Shown here: positions 33,541 to 40,191 of the stretch, piece by piece
How the letters are laid out: each line of letters opens with the position of its first letter
How positions within the stretch are numbered: position 1 is the stretch's first letter
NCBI GenBank assembly: GCA_934504065.1
Contig: CAKSVQ010000006.1
Location: forward strand, 1-43,611
Direction: 5' to 3'
Source: an uncultured Dysosmobacter sp.
Lineage (GTDB): Bacteria; Bacillota; Clostridia; Oscillospirales; Oscillospiraceae
Length of the DNA stretch: 43,611 nucleotides
The notes under the pieces: generated by a model
Told to the model about the DNA's origin: nothing
What the model saw: only the letters and a program-made list of their open reading frames with translations
Databases searched by the model: none
Position numbers and translations under genes: made by a program

Positions 33541-33715
33541 AAAAAAGCCTCGCAGAACTCCGTCATCCGCAGAGGACGGAATTCAATCCAATTTTGTTTT
33601 TTCCGGGGACATGCGCCTCGGAAAAAACACCGCTCAGTCCGCAAGTGTGTGAGCGCAGCGAATGCGCGCGGCGGACTGCGATCTTCTCTCAGAAATGCTT
33701 GCATTTCTGAGAGAA
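33541..33715 (-). repeat. Dispersed intergenic hairpin repeat, copy 4, inside the phage operon
   Basis: Read on the minus strand: a perfect 15-bp hairpin with core AGAAATGC (33684-33715); a TTCGCTGCGCTC box; a GTCCGC...GCGGAC inverted pair; hairpin GTTTTTTCCG/CGGAAAAAAC (33596-33628); hairpin TCCGTC/GACGGA (33559-33580); and the tail TTCTGCGAGGCTTTTTT (33541-33557). It splits the phage operon between the tail-terminator and sheath genes, and overlaps the end of the former. Confidence 0.88.
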
Positions 33716-34123
33716 ATGAAGTGTTCCCATCCACTCCGCCGCATCTCCCTCCTGCGCCGTGTCCGGCAGGGGAAGGCACAGCTCCAGAGAAAAGGTCAGC
33801 TTGTCCCCATCGGTCCGAATGTCCAGCGGGTGCAGCGTTCTTGGGCCGTGCTCCGTGTCCATGGGGATGCCCCGCAGCAGCAGAGGCGGCAGGGCGGCCA
33901 GCAGGGCGGTCCTGCCGTCCCGCTCCCGGTCAGGCGCCGCCGTCACGGTGATGGCATAGCGGTGCTCGGCCTGCTGTCCGCCGTCCAGAAGCACCGTGCC
34001 GCGCTCCTCCACGGCCACGGCCAGAAGGGGATAGCGTCCTGCAAGGCACGTTCTGTCCGCCACGGCCCGGATGCCGAGGGCGTCTTTCAAATAGGCCGTC
34101 ACGGCCTGTTGGATGCGGTTCAT
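33689..34123 (-). CDS. Phage tail terminator-like protein
   Basis: A 144-residue protein at the XkdJ place. It opens MNRIQQAVTAYLKDALGI and has RYPLLAVAVEERG and DKLTFSLELCLPL strands, like the tail terminator/DUF6838 group that caps the tail tube. The last ten or so residues (about MGTLHFSQKCKHF) and the stop are encoded within the outer hairpin of repeat copy 4, so the C-terminus looks acquired. The start overlaps the upstream stop by four bases. Confidence 0.78.
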   Translation of the reverse strand: MNRIQQAVTAYLKDALGIRAVADRTCLAGRYPLLAVAVEERGTVLLDGGQQAEHRYAITVTAAPDRERDGRTALLAALPPLLLRGIPMDTEHGPRTLHPLDIRTDGDKLTFSLELCLPLPDTAQEGDAAEWMGTLHFSQKCKHF

Positions 34124-34500
34124 GCTCGGCGCACCTCCTGTTCTTCGGCGGATGTAACGCGCCCGATCTCCACTACGGTCACGCAGTGGGAGGGATAGCG
34201 GAAGCTGTCGGAAGAGCGCCCGTGCCACACCCGTCCCAGCTCGTCCGTGACCTCCACCCGGTCGCCTAGTGAAAGGGCACAGTCCGGCTGGGTGTAAAGG
34301 GTCAGGCGGAAGCGGCTCTCCGGCAGCGGGGCGCTTCCCTCGGGCGGCGCGGGTGCGCTGGTGTGGGCCAGACGGCTCAGGGCGCAGGGAATGCCTGCGT
34401 ACAGGTGCTGCTCGCGCCCTGCATCATCCAGCGGGCGAAAGACGTCCAGTTTGTGGAAGTAAGTCCGCGCCAGCAGGGCGCTCATGGCATTGTCGGTCAT
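34120..34500 (-). CDS. Phage head closure-like protein
   Basis: A 126-residue protein at the XkdI place, between the connector and tail-terminator genes. It contains a short helix then mainly beta strands, with SLGDRVEVTDELGRVWHG (about 84), which is typical of small head-tail joining/head-closure proteins. Identification rests on order and size. Both ends overlap neighbours by four bases. Confidence 0.7.
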   Translation of the reverse strand: MTDNAMSALLARTYFHKLDVFRPLDDAGREQHLYAGIPCALSRLAHTSAPAPPEGSAPLPESRFRLTLYTQPDCALSLGDRVEVTDELGRVWHGRSSDSFRYPSHCVTVVEIGRVTSAEEQEVRRA

Positions 34501-34817
34501 GTCAGGTCCTCCTTCACGGTGCCAAGCCTTCGCCACGGAGAAAGCCCCTGCGGGTCAAAGTCTCCGGCGGAGGAGGCATAGGTGACGGCAGTGTCGCCGC
34601 GGGTCAGGCTCTTCACCTGCCCCCCGCCCTGCGAAAGCGTCACGGCAATGCCGGCCACCGCGCCCTCCATTTCCGCCGGGATGTCCTCCCGGCAGCACCA
34701 TGCCATGGCCGCGTCGGCGGCCATTTCCACAAGGGTGTCTCCCTGCCCGCCAAGGTCTCGGCCAGCCAGTGCCTCCGCCTTGTGGCGGATAGACGCCAGC
34801 GTTTCCGCGCCGATCAC
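34497..34817 (-). CDS. Phage head-tail connector-like protein
   Basis: A 106-residue, mostly helical protein at the XkdH place just after the capsid gene. It fits gp6-like head-tail connector adaptors that bind the portal. The start is GTG in a GTGA overlap with the capsid stop. Its expected partner, the portal protein, is not encoded in the window. Confidence 0.7.
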   Translation of the reverse strand: MIGAETLASIRHKAEALAGRDLGGQGDTLVEMAADAAMAWCCREDIPAEMEGAVAGIAVTLSQGGGQVKSLTRGDTAVTYASSAGDFDPQGLSPWRRLGTVKEDLT

Positions 34818-35749
34818 GCCGCCACCACGGCGCCCAGCGTGGCCAGGCGCTTGGAGGGCACAAACAGGTCGTAAAGATACCGGGCCTGAATGGAGGTGCC
34901 GTCAAAGAGCTGGTTTTCCTGAGGGCCGAACTGCTTGATGGTGTCCAGCTTGCTCACGGCCAGCGGCGTTTCGCAGTGGGCGATCAGGCAGGAGATGTCC
35001 TTTGCGCCGCTGCCGGGGATGATGCCGCCGTCGTTGCTGCCGCCGTCCTGAATGGTGATGGCGGTCTTCATGCGGCTCTGGGGCACGAAGATGCAGGGCA
35101 GGTCGTCCAGCATCATCACGCCGTCATAGGCAACGCCGTTGATCTCCACTGCGTTGCCAAAGGAAATATCGTGGTAAGTGCCCACGGCGGATTCCAGAAA
35201 AGCGTTTTTCAGCTTCTGGCTCACAAGGGCCACATACCCGTCGGCTTCCTCTGCGTCGTCCCGAATGGTCTGCATCAGGGCGCTGACGGTGGAAATGGCG
35301 TTGTCCTTCGTCAGGGCGGCGGATACGATGTGGGTGGCCTTGTGGGCGCTGTCAGTGACCGCCAGCGAATACAGGCGGTGGATGCGGTAGGTGTCCTGCT
35401 CCCGCACCAAAGCGTTGCGGGCAAATTCTCGAATCACGTTCTCGGCGGTGACAAGAAATCCGGTGTCGTTGGGGTCGGAGCGGTCCAAAGAGAATTTCAC
35501 GCCTCGGTCCATGGAAAGGGAGTGGCTCTTCCAGACGTTGGAGACCGCGCCCTGCGGATAGGCCGAGCCGTCGGCCTTCGTGGCGTCGTAGCGGCCAAGC
35601 CCGGTGGTGGACAGGGTGGAAATTTCAATGTCCCTGCCTCCGGTGAAGCGCACTTTTCCCGCTGCGGGGATCATCCACGCGGTGGCGGAGCAAGCCGCCA
35701 GCTCCTCGTCGATAAACTGCTGGTATGCCTTTGCATAGTCAAATGCCAT
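34814..35749 (-). CDS. Phage major capsid protein
   Basis: A 311-residue HK97-type capsid protein of the clostridial PBSX-like sort. It has a helical start (MAFDYAKAYQQFIDEEL), a KVRFTGGRDIEISTLSTTGLGRYD beta segment (about 33-56), the SLSMDRGVKFSLDRSDPNDTG loop (about 76) and a long spine helix around FARNALVREQDTYRIHRL (about 107). No protease or scaffold gene precedes it. The start at 35749 is 8 bases after AGGAGG; the ATG at 35755 would be too close. First gene of the minus-strand late operon. Confidence 0.88.
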   Translation of the reverse strand: MAFDYAKAYQQFIDEELAACSATAWMIPAAGKVRFTGGRDIEISTLSTTGLGRYDATKADGSAYPQGAVSNVWKSHSLSMDRGVKFSLDRSDPNDTGFLVTAENVIREFARNALVREQDTYRIHRLYSLAVTDSAHKATHIVSAALTKDNAISTVSALMQTIRDDAEEADGYVALVSQKLKNAFLESAVGTYHDISFGNAVEINGVAYDGVMMLDDLPCIFVPQSRMKTAITIQDGGSNDGGIIPGSGAKDISCLIAHCETPLAVSKLDTIKQFGPQENQLFDGTSIQARYLYDLFVPSKRLATLGAVVAA

Positions 35750-35771
35750 TTGCATGACCTCCTGTGTGTTG

Positions 35772-35849
35772 TTTTCACGCGCCCAGCGCTGTCAGCGTGT
35801 GAAAAGAGCATACGGCTTCCGATTGTCTCCGTCGCGGGAAATAGTTCAA
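35772..35849 (-). promoter_or_regulatory. Capsid operon promoter and leader inverted repeat
   Basis: On the minus strand TTGAAC (35844-35849), 16 bp, GACAAT (35822-35827), just after a terminator. Between it and the capsid ATG an 11-bp inverted repeat, TTTTCACGCGC (35772-35782) with GCGTGTGAAAA (35795-35805), has a single wobble mismatch. It may be an operator or leader hairpin. Confidence 0.5.
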
Positions 35850-35850
35850 A

Positions 35851-35890
35851 AAACCGTCCCAAAAGTCTCAATAGACCTTTGGGACGGTTT
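35851..35890. terminator. Terminator ahead of the capsid operon
   Basis: A 13-bp stem AAACCGTCCCAAA / TTTGGGACGGTTT with an inner stem, A- and T-flanked on both sides. It insulates the capsid operon from transcription coming from 36 kb on the minus strand. Confidence 0.88.
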
Positions 35891-35893
35891 TTC

Positions 35894-36006
35894 CAATGCC
35901 TCGTTTTTTGCAGGCATTCGATCCAACACGAAGGGGCTCCCGCCCCTCGTACTCCCCCTGCTGCATAGAATCTTTTTTCCATTTAGCAGAGGTTTTTCGA
36001 CAAGTT
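35894..36006 (+). other. Gene-free stretch with a repeat-tail relic
   Basis: No gene is visible. A GGGGCtcccGCCCC mini-hairpin lies around 35934-35947. At about 35983-36000 a plus-strand sequence GCAGAGGTTTTTCGACA resembles the tail of the dispersed repeat, facing copy 5 across the terminator at 36007-36036. It is probably an eroded seventh copy. Confidence 0.5.
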
Positions 36007-36036
36007 AAGGTCAGCACAAGAAATTGTGCTGACCTT
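36007..36036. terminator. Terminator between facing repeat tails
   Basis: A perfect 13-bp stem AAGGTCAGCACAA / TTGTGCTGACCTT with a GAAA tetraloop. It follows repeat copy 5 in the minus direction, downstream of the membrane-protein gene at 36136. Confidence 0.9.
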
Positions 36037-36043
36037 TCGTTTA

Positions 36044-36127
36044 TCGAAAAAGCCTCGCAGAGTTTCGCGCCCGCAGGCGCGAAAGCAGCGAAACCTTTTC
36101 GAACAAGTGGCAAAGCCACTTGTTCGA
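36044..36127 (-). repeat. Dispersed intergenic hairpin repeat, copy 5
   Basis: On the minus strand: hairpin TCGAACAAGTGGC/GCCACTTGTTCGA (36099-36127), a TTCGCTGC remnant, hairpin TTTCGCGCC/GGCGCGAAA (36063-36084), and tail CTCTGCGAGGCTTTTTCGATA. The second hairpin differs from copies 1 and 3 at paired positions (A-T to G-C on both arms), which is direct evidence for selected pairing. It follows the membrane-protein gene in the same direction. Confidence 0.9.
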
Positions 36128-36135
36128 GATAATGT

Positions 36136-36609
36136 TTAAAACAAACTCACCACGCCGCAGGTCACGGCTGTGGTGATGCACCCGGCGATGACCACTCCCA
36201 CCGCGATGGCGGGCAGCGCCGTCCGCATCCGGATGTCCAGCACGTCCGCCACCAGCGCTCCCGTCCATGCCCCGGTGCCGGGTAGGGGAATGGCCACCAG
36301 CAGGATCAGCCCCAGCGTGCGGTATTTGCGCACCGTCCGTCCTTTTAAGTGGGCGCGCTGTTCCAGCGCGTCGATCGCCGGGCCGATGCCGGGAATGCGC
36401 CGCAGCAGGTGAAAAATCCTGCGGATCAGCAGCAAGATCAGCGGCACGGGGACCAGATTTCCCGCAATGGCGGCGGCGGCCGCCGCCGCAGGAGACAGCC
36501 CTGCGGCAATGCCCAGCGGGATCGCGCCCCGCAGCTCCACCACGGGGACCATCGCCATGCAGAAGGTCATCAGCAGTTTTCCAAAGATACTTTCGCCCAA
36601 CAAAGTCAC
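36136..36609 (-). CDS. Small multi-drug export family membrane protein
   Basis: A 157-residue membrane protein of the COG2426/PF06695 'small multi-drug export' family. Family motifs are visible: VPVVELRGAIPLGIAAG (about 21-37), GNLVPVPLILLL (about 50), and IPLPGTGAWTGALVADVL (about 112-129). Four to five hydrophobic segments are likely. Transport by this family is poorly proven. The start is an uncertain GTG at 36609. It has no phage character, yet sits between the capsid operon and terL. Confidence 0.85.
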   Translation of the reverse strand: MTLLGESIFGKLLMTFCMAMVPVVELRGAIPLGIAAGLSPAAAAAAAIAGNLVPVPLILLLIRRIFHLLRRIPGIGPAIDALEQRAHLKGRTVRKYRTLGLILLVAIPLPGTGAWTGALVADVLDIRMRTALPAIAVGVVIAGCITTAVTCGVVSLF

Positions 36610-36626
36610 CCGTCCATTCTACGTCA

Positions 36627-36662
36627 GCCTGTGGAAAAATCTATGCGGATTTTTCCACAGGC
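36627..36662. repeat. Perfect 15-bp inverted repeat upstream of the small export gene
   Basis: GCCTGTGGAAAAATC (36627-36641) and its exact complement GATTTTTCCACAGGC (36648-36662) around a 6-base centre. It lies in the gap between the divergent membrane-protein gene and terL. It could be a leader hairpin or operator. The TTTTCCACA arms recall DnaA boxes but do not match well. Confidence 0.75.
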
Positions 36663-36719
36663 GTCCTAATTCCGCGCTTTTTTGCCTGCTGCGCGGCATA
36701 AAAGCTGCCGCGCCTGCCT

Positions 36720-36865
36720 TTGTCAACTAATGGTAGGGTAACATAATTTTTCTATTTTCGCAACAAAATTTCAAAAGTGTTGCACGTCCGCGTGCAACAA
36801 ACGGCACTTGGGCGCCATAGGTAGAGGGACATTTCTCAAAACTGTTTCGCGCAGACTGCGCGAAA
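36720..36865 (+). promoter_or_regulatory. terL-mor promoter and two leader hairpins
   Basis: A promoter candidate TTGTCA (36720-36725), 16 bp, CATAAT (36742-36747) precedes a leader of about 130 bases. The leader holds two perfect 9-bp inverted repeats: TGTTGCACG/CGTGCAACA (36778-36799) and TTTCGCGCA/TGCGCGAAA (36845-36865), the second ending just before the ribosome site AAAGGAGGG. The first could bind a dimeric regulator; the second could mask the ribosome site. Confidence 0.5.
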
Positions 36866-36882
36866 GGAAAGGAGGGCTGCCT

Positions 36883-38424
36883 ATGCCGCCCGCTCATGTT
36901 CGCCCCAGTGCCTCCCCCGGGGAGTTTGGAAGACAATACCTCCCCCATTATTTCACCCGCGCTTCGCCGCCCTTTCACCGCCAGCTGGAAGATCTTTGGC
37001 GGCGCAGGATCATGAAAAACCGAGACCCTGCCGCCGCCCGGGGGGAAATGCTGGCGGCCAGAGGCACCCGCAGCGCCGTGGCCGCGCCCCGGGGCCATGC
37101 CAAAAGCACGGTCATGAGCCTGCAAAACGTGCTTCACGCCGCCCTTTACGGCTATAAGCAGTACATCCTGCTGATCTCCGACACCGAGACGCAGGCCGTC
37201 AGCTTTCTCGACGCCATCAAAAACGAGCTGGAGACCAACGAGCGCATCCTTGCCGACTTCGGCGAGCAGGTGGGCAAGCCGTGGAAGACCTCCTCCATCG
37301 TCCTTGCCAACGGCTGCCGGATCGACGCCGTGGGCAGCGGCCAGAAGCTCCGGGGCCGCCGGAACTATGCCCGCCGCCCGGACCTGATCGTCTGCGACGA
37401 TATTGAAAACGACGAGGCCGTCCGCACCGCCGAGCAGCGGCAGAAAACGGCGGACTGGTTCTGGAAGGCCGTCTGCAAGGCGGGGGACAGCTACACCGAC
37501 ATTCTGGTCATCGGAACCATTCTCCACCACGATTCCCTGCTGGCGAACCTTTTGGAAAATCCGGCCTTTGAAAGCCGGAAATACCGGGCGGTCCTGTCCG
37601 ACGCGGCCTCGCCGCTGTGGGAGGAGTGGGAGCGGCTGCTGTGCGACCTGACCAGAGCGGACAGAGAAGCCGCTGCCCACGCCTTTTTCTATAAGCACCG
37701 CCGGGAGATGCTGGCGGGGGCAAAGGTCCTCTGGCCGGAAAAGCTCAGCTATTACGACCTGCGGCTGATGCGTCTGGCGGAGGGCGAGGCCGCGTTCAAC
37801 TCCGAAATGCAGAATCAGCCTGTGGACCCCGCCGCCTGCCTGTTTTCGGCCCAGTGGTTCCGGTACTACGCCCCGGCGGAGCTGGACTTCCGCGCCGCCT
37901 GCTTCCGGTTTTACGGGTACTGCGACCCCTCGCTGGGCCGCACGGCCCAGAGCGACTATTCCGCCATCCTCACGCTGGCGGTGGATATTCAAACAGGTCT
38001 TTCTTATGTGTACGACGCGGACATTCAGCGCCGCCACCCCGACCGCATCATTGCCGACATTTTGGAAAAAGAGCGCGCCCTGCGCCGGGAGACGGGCCGG
38101 GGCTACACGCTCTTTGGCGCGGAGACCAACCAGTTTCAGTGGTTTTTGAAGGAGCAACTGGCCCGGGAATCCGCCCGGCAGGGGCTGTATCTGCCCATCC
38201 GGGGCATTCGCTCCACCGAGGATAAGACCATGCGGGTGGAGAGCTTGCAGCCCGATGTCCGCAACGGCTACATCCTTTTCCGCAGGGACCAGACCCTGCT
38301 GCTCCAGCAGCTGGCCCAGTTCCCGCTGGGGGCCCATGACGACGGCCCCGACGCGCTGGAGGGCGTTCGCACCCTCGCCCGCAGACACACGCAGGCCGCG
38401 GCCATTGCCGGGCTGCATGTATGA
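36883..38424 (+). CDS. terL: Phage terminase large subunit
   Basis: A 513-residue DNA-packaging motor. The ATPase domain has the Walker A-like APRGHAKST (about residue 67), Walker B LIVCDDIEND (about 170) and coupling motif VIGTILHHD (about 207). The C-terminal RNase H-like nuclease (about 345-495) shows YCDPSLGRTAQSDYSAI, GAETNQFQWF and the metal-binding GAHDDGPDAL. All catalytic acids appear present. The start at 36883 follows GGAGGG. No small terminase gene precedes it. It lies on the strand opposite the capsid operon and is followed 18 bases later by a Mor-like gene. Confidence 0.94.
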   Translation: MPPAHVRPSASPGEFGRQYLPHYFTRASPPFHRQLEDLWRRRIMKNRDPAAARGEMLAARGTRSAVAAPRGHAKSTVMSLQNVLHAALYGYKQYILLISDTETQAVSFLDAIKNELETNERILADFGEQVGKPWKTSSIVLANGCRIDAVGSGQKLRGRRNYARRPDLIVCDDIENDEAVRTAEQRQKTADWFWKAVCKAGDSYTDILVIGTILHHDSLLANLLENPAFESRKYRAVLSDAASPLWEEWERLLCDLTRADREAAAHAFFYKHRREMLAGAKVLWPEKLSYYDLRLMRLAEGEAAFNSEMQNQPVDPAACLFSAQWFRYYAPAELDFRAACFRFYGYCDPSLGRTAQSDYSAILTLAVDIQTGLSYVYDADIQRRHPDRIIADILEKERALRRETGRGYTLFGAETNQFQWFLKEQLARESARQGLYLPIRGIRSTEDKTMRVESLQPDVRNGYILFRRDQTLLLQQLAQFPLGAHDDGPDALEGVRTLARRHTQAAAIAGLHV

Positions 38425-38442
38425 TCCATCAGGAGGAAAAAC

Positions 38443-38721
38443 ATGGAATTTTCAGATAGAGCTCCCGTCCGCTGCATTCCACTGGCCGACATTCCCGAGG
38501 AGTACCGGGACATTGCTGAGACCATCGGCGTGGAAGCCTTCACCCGCCTGACCTTTCTCTGCGGCGGGCAGAGTTTGTACATCCCCAAGCGGGAGTCGCT
38601 GGAGCGCGGCGCCCGGGACCGGGACATCCGCGCCCGGTTCGATGGCGGCAATTACCGGGCATTGGCCGCCCAGTTCCGCCTCAGCGAGCGCCAGATCCGC
38701 AAGATCGTGGCCCCGTCATGA
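38443..38721 (+). CDS. Mor transcription activator-like protein
   Basis: A 92-residue protein of the Mu Mor/C activator family. A dimerisation part with IAETIGVEAFTRLTFLCGGQSLYIPKR (about 27-51) is followed by the helix-turn-helix region RDRDIRARFDGGNYRALAAQFRLSERQIRKI (about 58-89), the family signature. Mor activates middle or late promoters of Mu-like phages. Here it is co-transcribed with terL and may activate the divergent capsid operon, though no target site was proven. Length is usual for clostridial relatives. Confidence 0.88.
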   Translation: MEFSDRAPVRCIPLADIPEEYRDIAETIGVEAFTRLTFLCGGQSLYIPKRESLERGARDRDIRARFDGGNYRALAAQFRLSERQIRKIVAPS

Positions 38722-38738
38722 CGCAGGCGAGGTAAAAA

Positions 38739-39060
38739 GGCCTCGCAGAATTCCGTCATCCGCAGATGACGGAATCAAATGCAATCCGTTTTTCCCGGCG
38801 GCATGTACGTCGGGAAAAACTCTTTTACTGTCTCGGCCTGCGGGCCTCCCAGTATTTCCGTCACCAGTGAAAAGCGTTTCACTGGTTCCTCCTTGCGCGA
38901 AGCGTGTGGAAACAGCCGAAGCGCCGCCAGCGGCGGATGAAGCGAGGCTGTTTCGAGGAAGCGGCACGATTGGCGGCGCAAAGCGTCGGGAATCGTATCG
39001 CCACGACGGTGGCACATTGGCCGCAAAGCGGTCATGAGGCACGGAGCGCAGCGAAGCTCT
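38739..39060 (-). repeat. Dispersed intergenic hairpin repeat, copy 6 (longest)
   Basis: On the minus strand: a GCTTCGCTGCGCTC box (about 39040-39055), a GACCGC...GCGGCCAAT hairpin, a long variable part (about 38880-39020), the TTCGCGCAAGGAG box, a GTGAAACGC/GCGTTTCAC-like hairpin (about 38862-38883), hairpin GTTTTTCCCG/CGGGAAAAAC (38788-38820), hairpin ATTCCGTCATC/GATGACGGAAT (38750-38775), and tail TTCTGCGAGGCCTTTTT. It fills the 390-base gap between mor and ilvE and follows ilvE's terminator in the same direction. Confidence 0.87.
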
Positions 39061-39064
39061 TTCC

Positions 39065-39104
39065 AAAAAAATGCGGAGAGCAAATTTGCTCTCCGCATTT
39101 TTTT
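39065..39104. terminator. Terminator of ilvE
   Basis: A long perfect stem ATGCGGAGAGCAAA / TTTGCTCTCCGCAT with A- and T-runs on both sides, 11 bases after the ilvE stop. It works on the minus strand and probably both. Confidence 0.93.
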
Positions 39105-39114
39105 AGATGATGGT

Positions 39115-40191
39115 TTAGCCCTTGCACACGGGAACGATCCAGCCCTTGTTGTCGGGCAGCTTGCCCCACTGCATGCCGGTCATGGTGTCATACAGCTTCT
39201 GGGTGACGGGGCCGATTTTGCCGTCGGAGATGAAGACCTTGTCGCCCTTCCAGTCCAGCTCCTTGACGGGGGAGACAACGGCGGCGGTGCCGGTGCCGAA
39301 GACCTCTTCCAAACGGCCCTCATGGCCGGCCTTCATGATGTCGGCGATGGCCAGCTTGCCCTCAACGACCTCATAGCCCCAGTCCTTCAGCAGCTCGATG
39401 CAGCTGCGGCGGGTCACGCCGGGCAGCACAGTGCCCACGCAGGCGGCGGTGTAGACCTTGCCGTCGATTTTGAACATGATGTTCATGGAGCCGACTTCTT
39501 CCACGTACTTCTTCTCCACGCCGTCCAGCCACAGGACCTGCGCAAAGCCCTTTTCCTCGGCCATGGCGCCGGCCTTGATGGAAGCGGCGTAGTTGCCGCC
39601 GCACTTGGTAAAGCCGGTCAGGCCGGGAGCGGCGCGGATGTACTCGTCTTCCACGTAGATACGCACGGGGTCGATGCCCTCGGCATAGTAAGCGCCGGAG
39701 GGAGAGCAGATCACGCAGAAGGTATAGTTATGGCTGGCGTGCACGCCCATGCCCACGTCCGTTGCGAAGATGAAGGGACGGATGTACAGGGAAGTGCCCT
39801 CGGAGTGGGGCACCCAGTCCTTATCGACCTCCACCAGCGTCTTGACGGCCTGCACATAGTCGTCCACGGGGATCTGGGGGATGCACAGACGGTCGCAGGA
39901 ATCCTGCATCCGCTTGGCGTTGCAGTCGGGGCGGAACAGCTGGATGGTGTTATCCACGCTGCGGTAGGCCTTCATGCCCTCGAAGATCTCCTGCGCATAG
40001 TGGAAGATCACGCAGGCGGGGTCCAGCACAAAGGGGGCATAGGGTACCACGCGGGCATCGTGCCAGCCCTTGTCGGGGGTGTAGTCCATCAGGAACATAT
40101 GGTCGCTGAAGGTCTTGCCAAAGCTCATCTTGGGGCTGTCCACAGGCTTTTCCTTGGGAGTAGTGGTTTTGACGATCTTGATATCCAGCAT
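39115..40191 (-). CDS. ilvE: Branched-chain amino acid aminotransferase
   Basis: A 358-residue fold-type IV PLP aminotransferase linking leucine, isoleucine and valine with their 2-oxo acids. Motifs are KTFSDHMFLMDYTPDKGW (about 26), IFHYAQEIFEGMKAYR (about 62), the PLP Lys in GLTGFTKCGGNYAAS (about 190-204), and EVFGTGTAAVVSPV (about 297). This is the long (BCAT group 2) form. The start follows AAGGAG by 8 bases. It has its own promoter and terminator, and the neighbouring oxidoreductase operon may act on its keto-acid products. Confidence 0.96.
   Translation of the reverse strand: MLDIKIVKTTTPKEKPVDSPKMSFGKTFSDHMFLMDYTPDKGWHDARVVPYAPFVLDPACVIFHYAQEIFEGMKAYRSVDNTIQLFRPDCNAKRMQDSCDRLCIPQIPVDDYVQAVKTLVEVDKDWVPHSEGTSLYIRPFIFATDVGMGVHASHNYTFCVICSPSGAYYAEGIDPVRIYVEDEYIRAAPGLTGFTKCGGNYAASIKAGAMAEEKGFAQVLWLDGVEKKYVEEVGSMNIMFKIDGKVYTAACVGTVLPGVTRRSCIELLKDWGYEVVEGKLAIADIMKAGHEGRLEEVFGTGTAAVVSPVKELDWKGDKVFISDGKIGPVTQKLYDTMTGMQWGKLPDNKGWIVPVCKG

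Noticed and set aside
36627..36662. Replication origin based on DnaA-like TTTTCCACA arms
   Set aside because: Only two imperfect boxes in a single palindrome. There is no AT-rich unwinding element and no dnaA or dnaN nearby.
28015..38721. Complete inducible prophage
   Set aside because: No integrase, repressor, replication, portal, tape-measure or lysis genes, and no flanking tRNA or direct-repeat att sites could be seen.
27795..39060. CRISPR array
   Set aside because: The repeats are kilobases apart, variable, in both orientations and hairpin-rich. There is no regular spacer structure and no cas gene.
38880..39060. A small gene between mor and ilvE
   Set aside because: Open frames exist on both strands, but the sequence is built of repeat-family hairpins and boxes, with no ribosome site at a sensible start.
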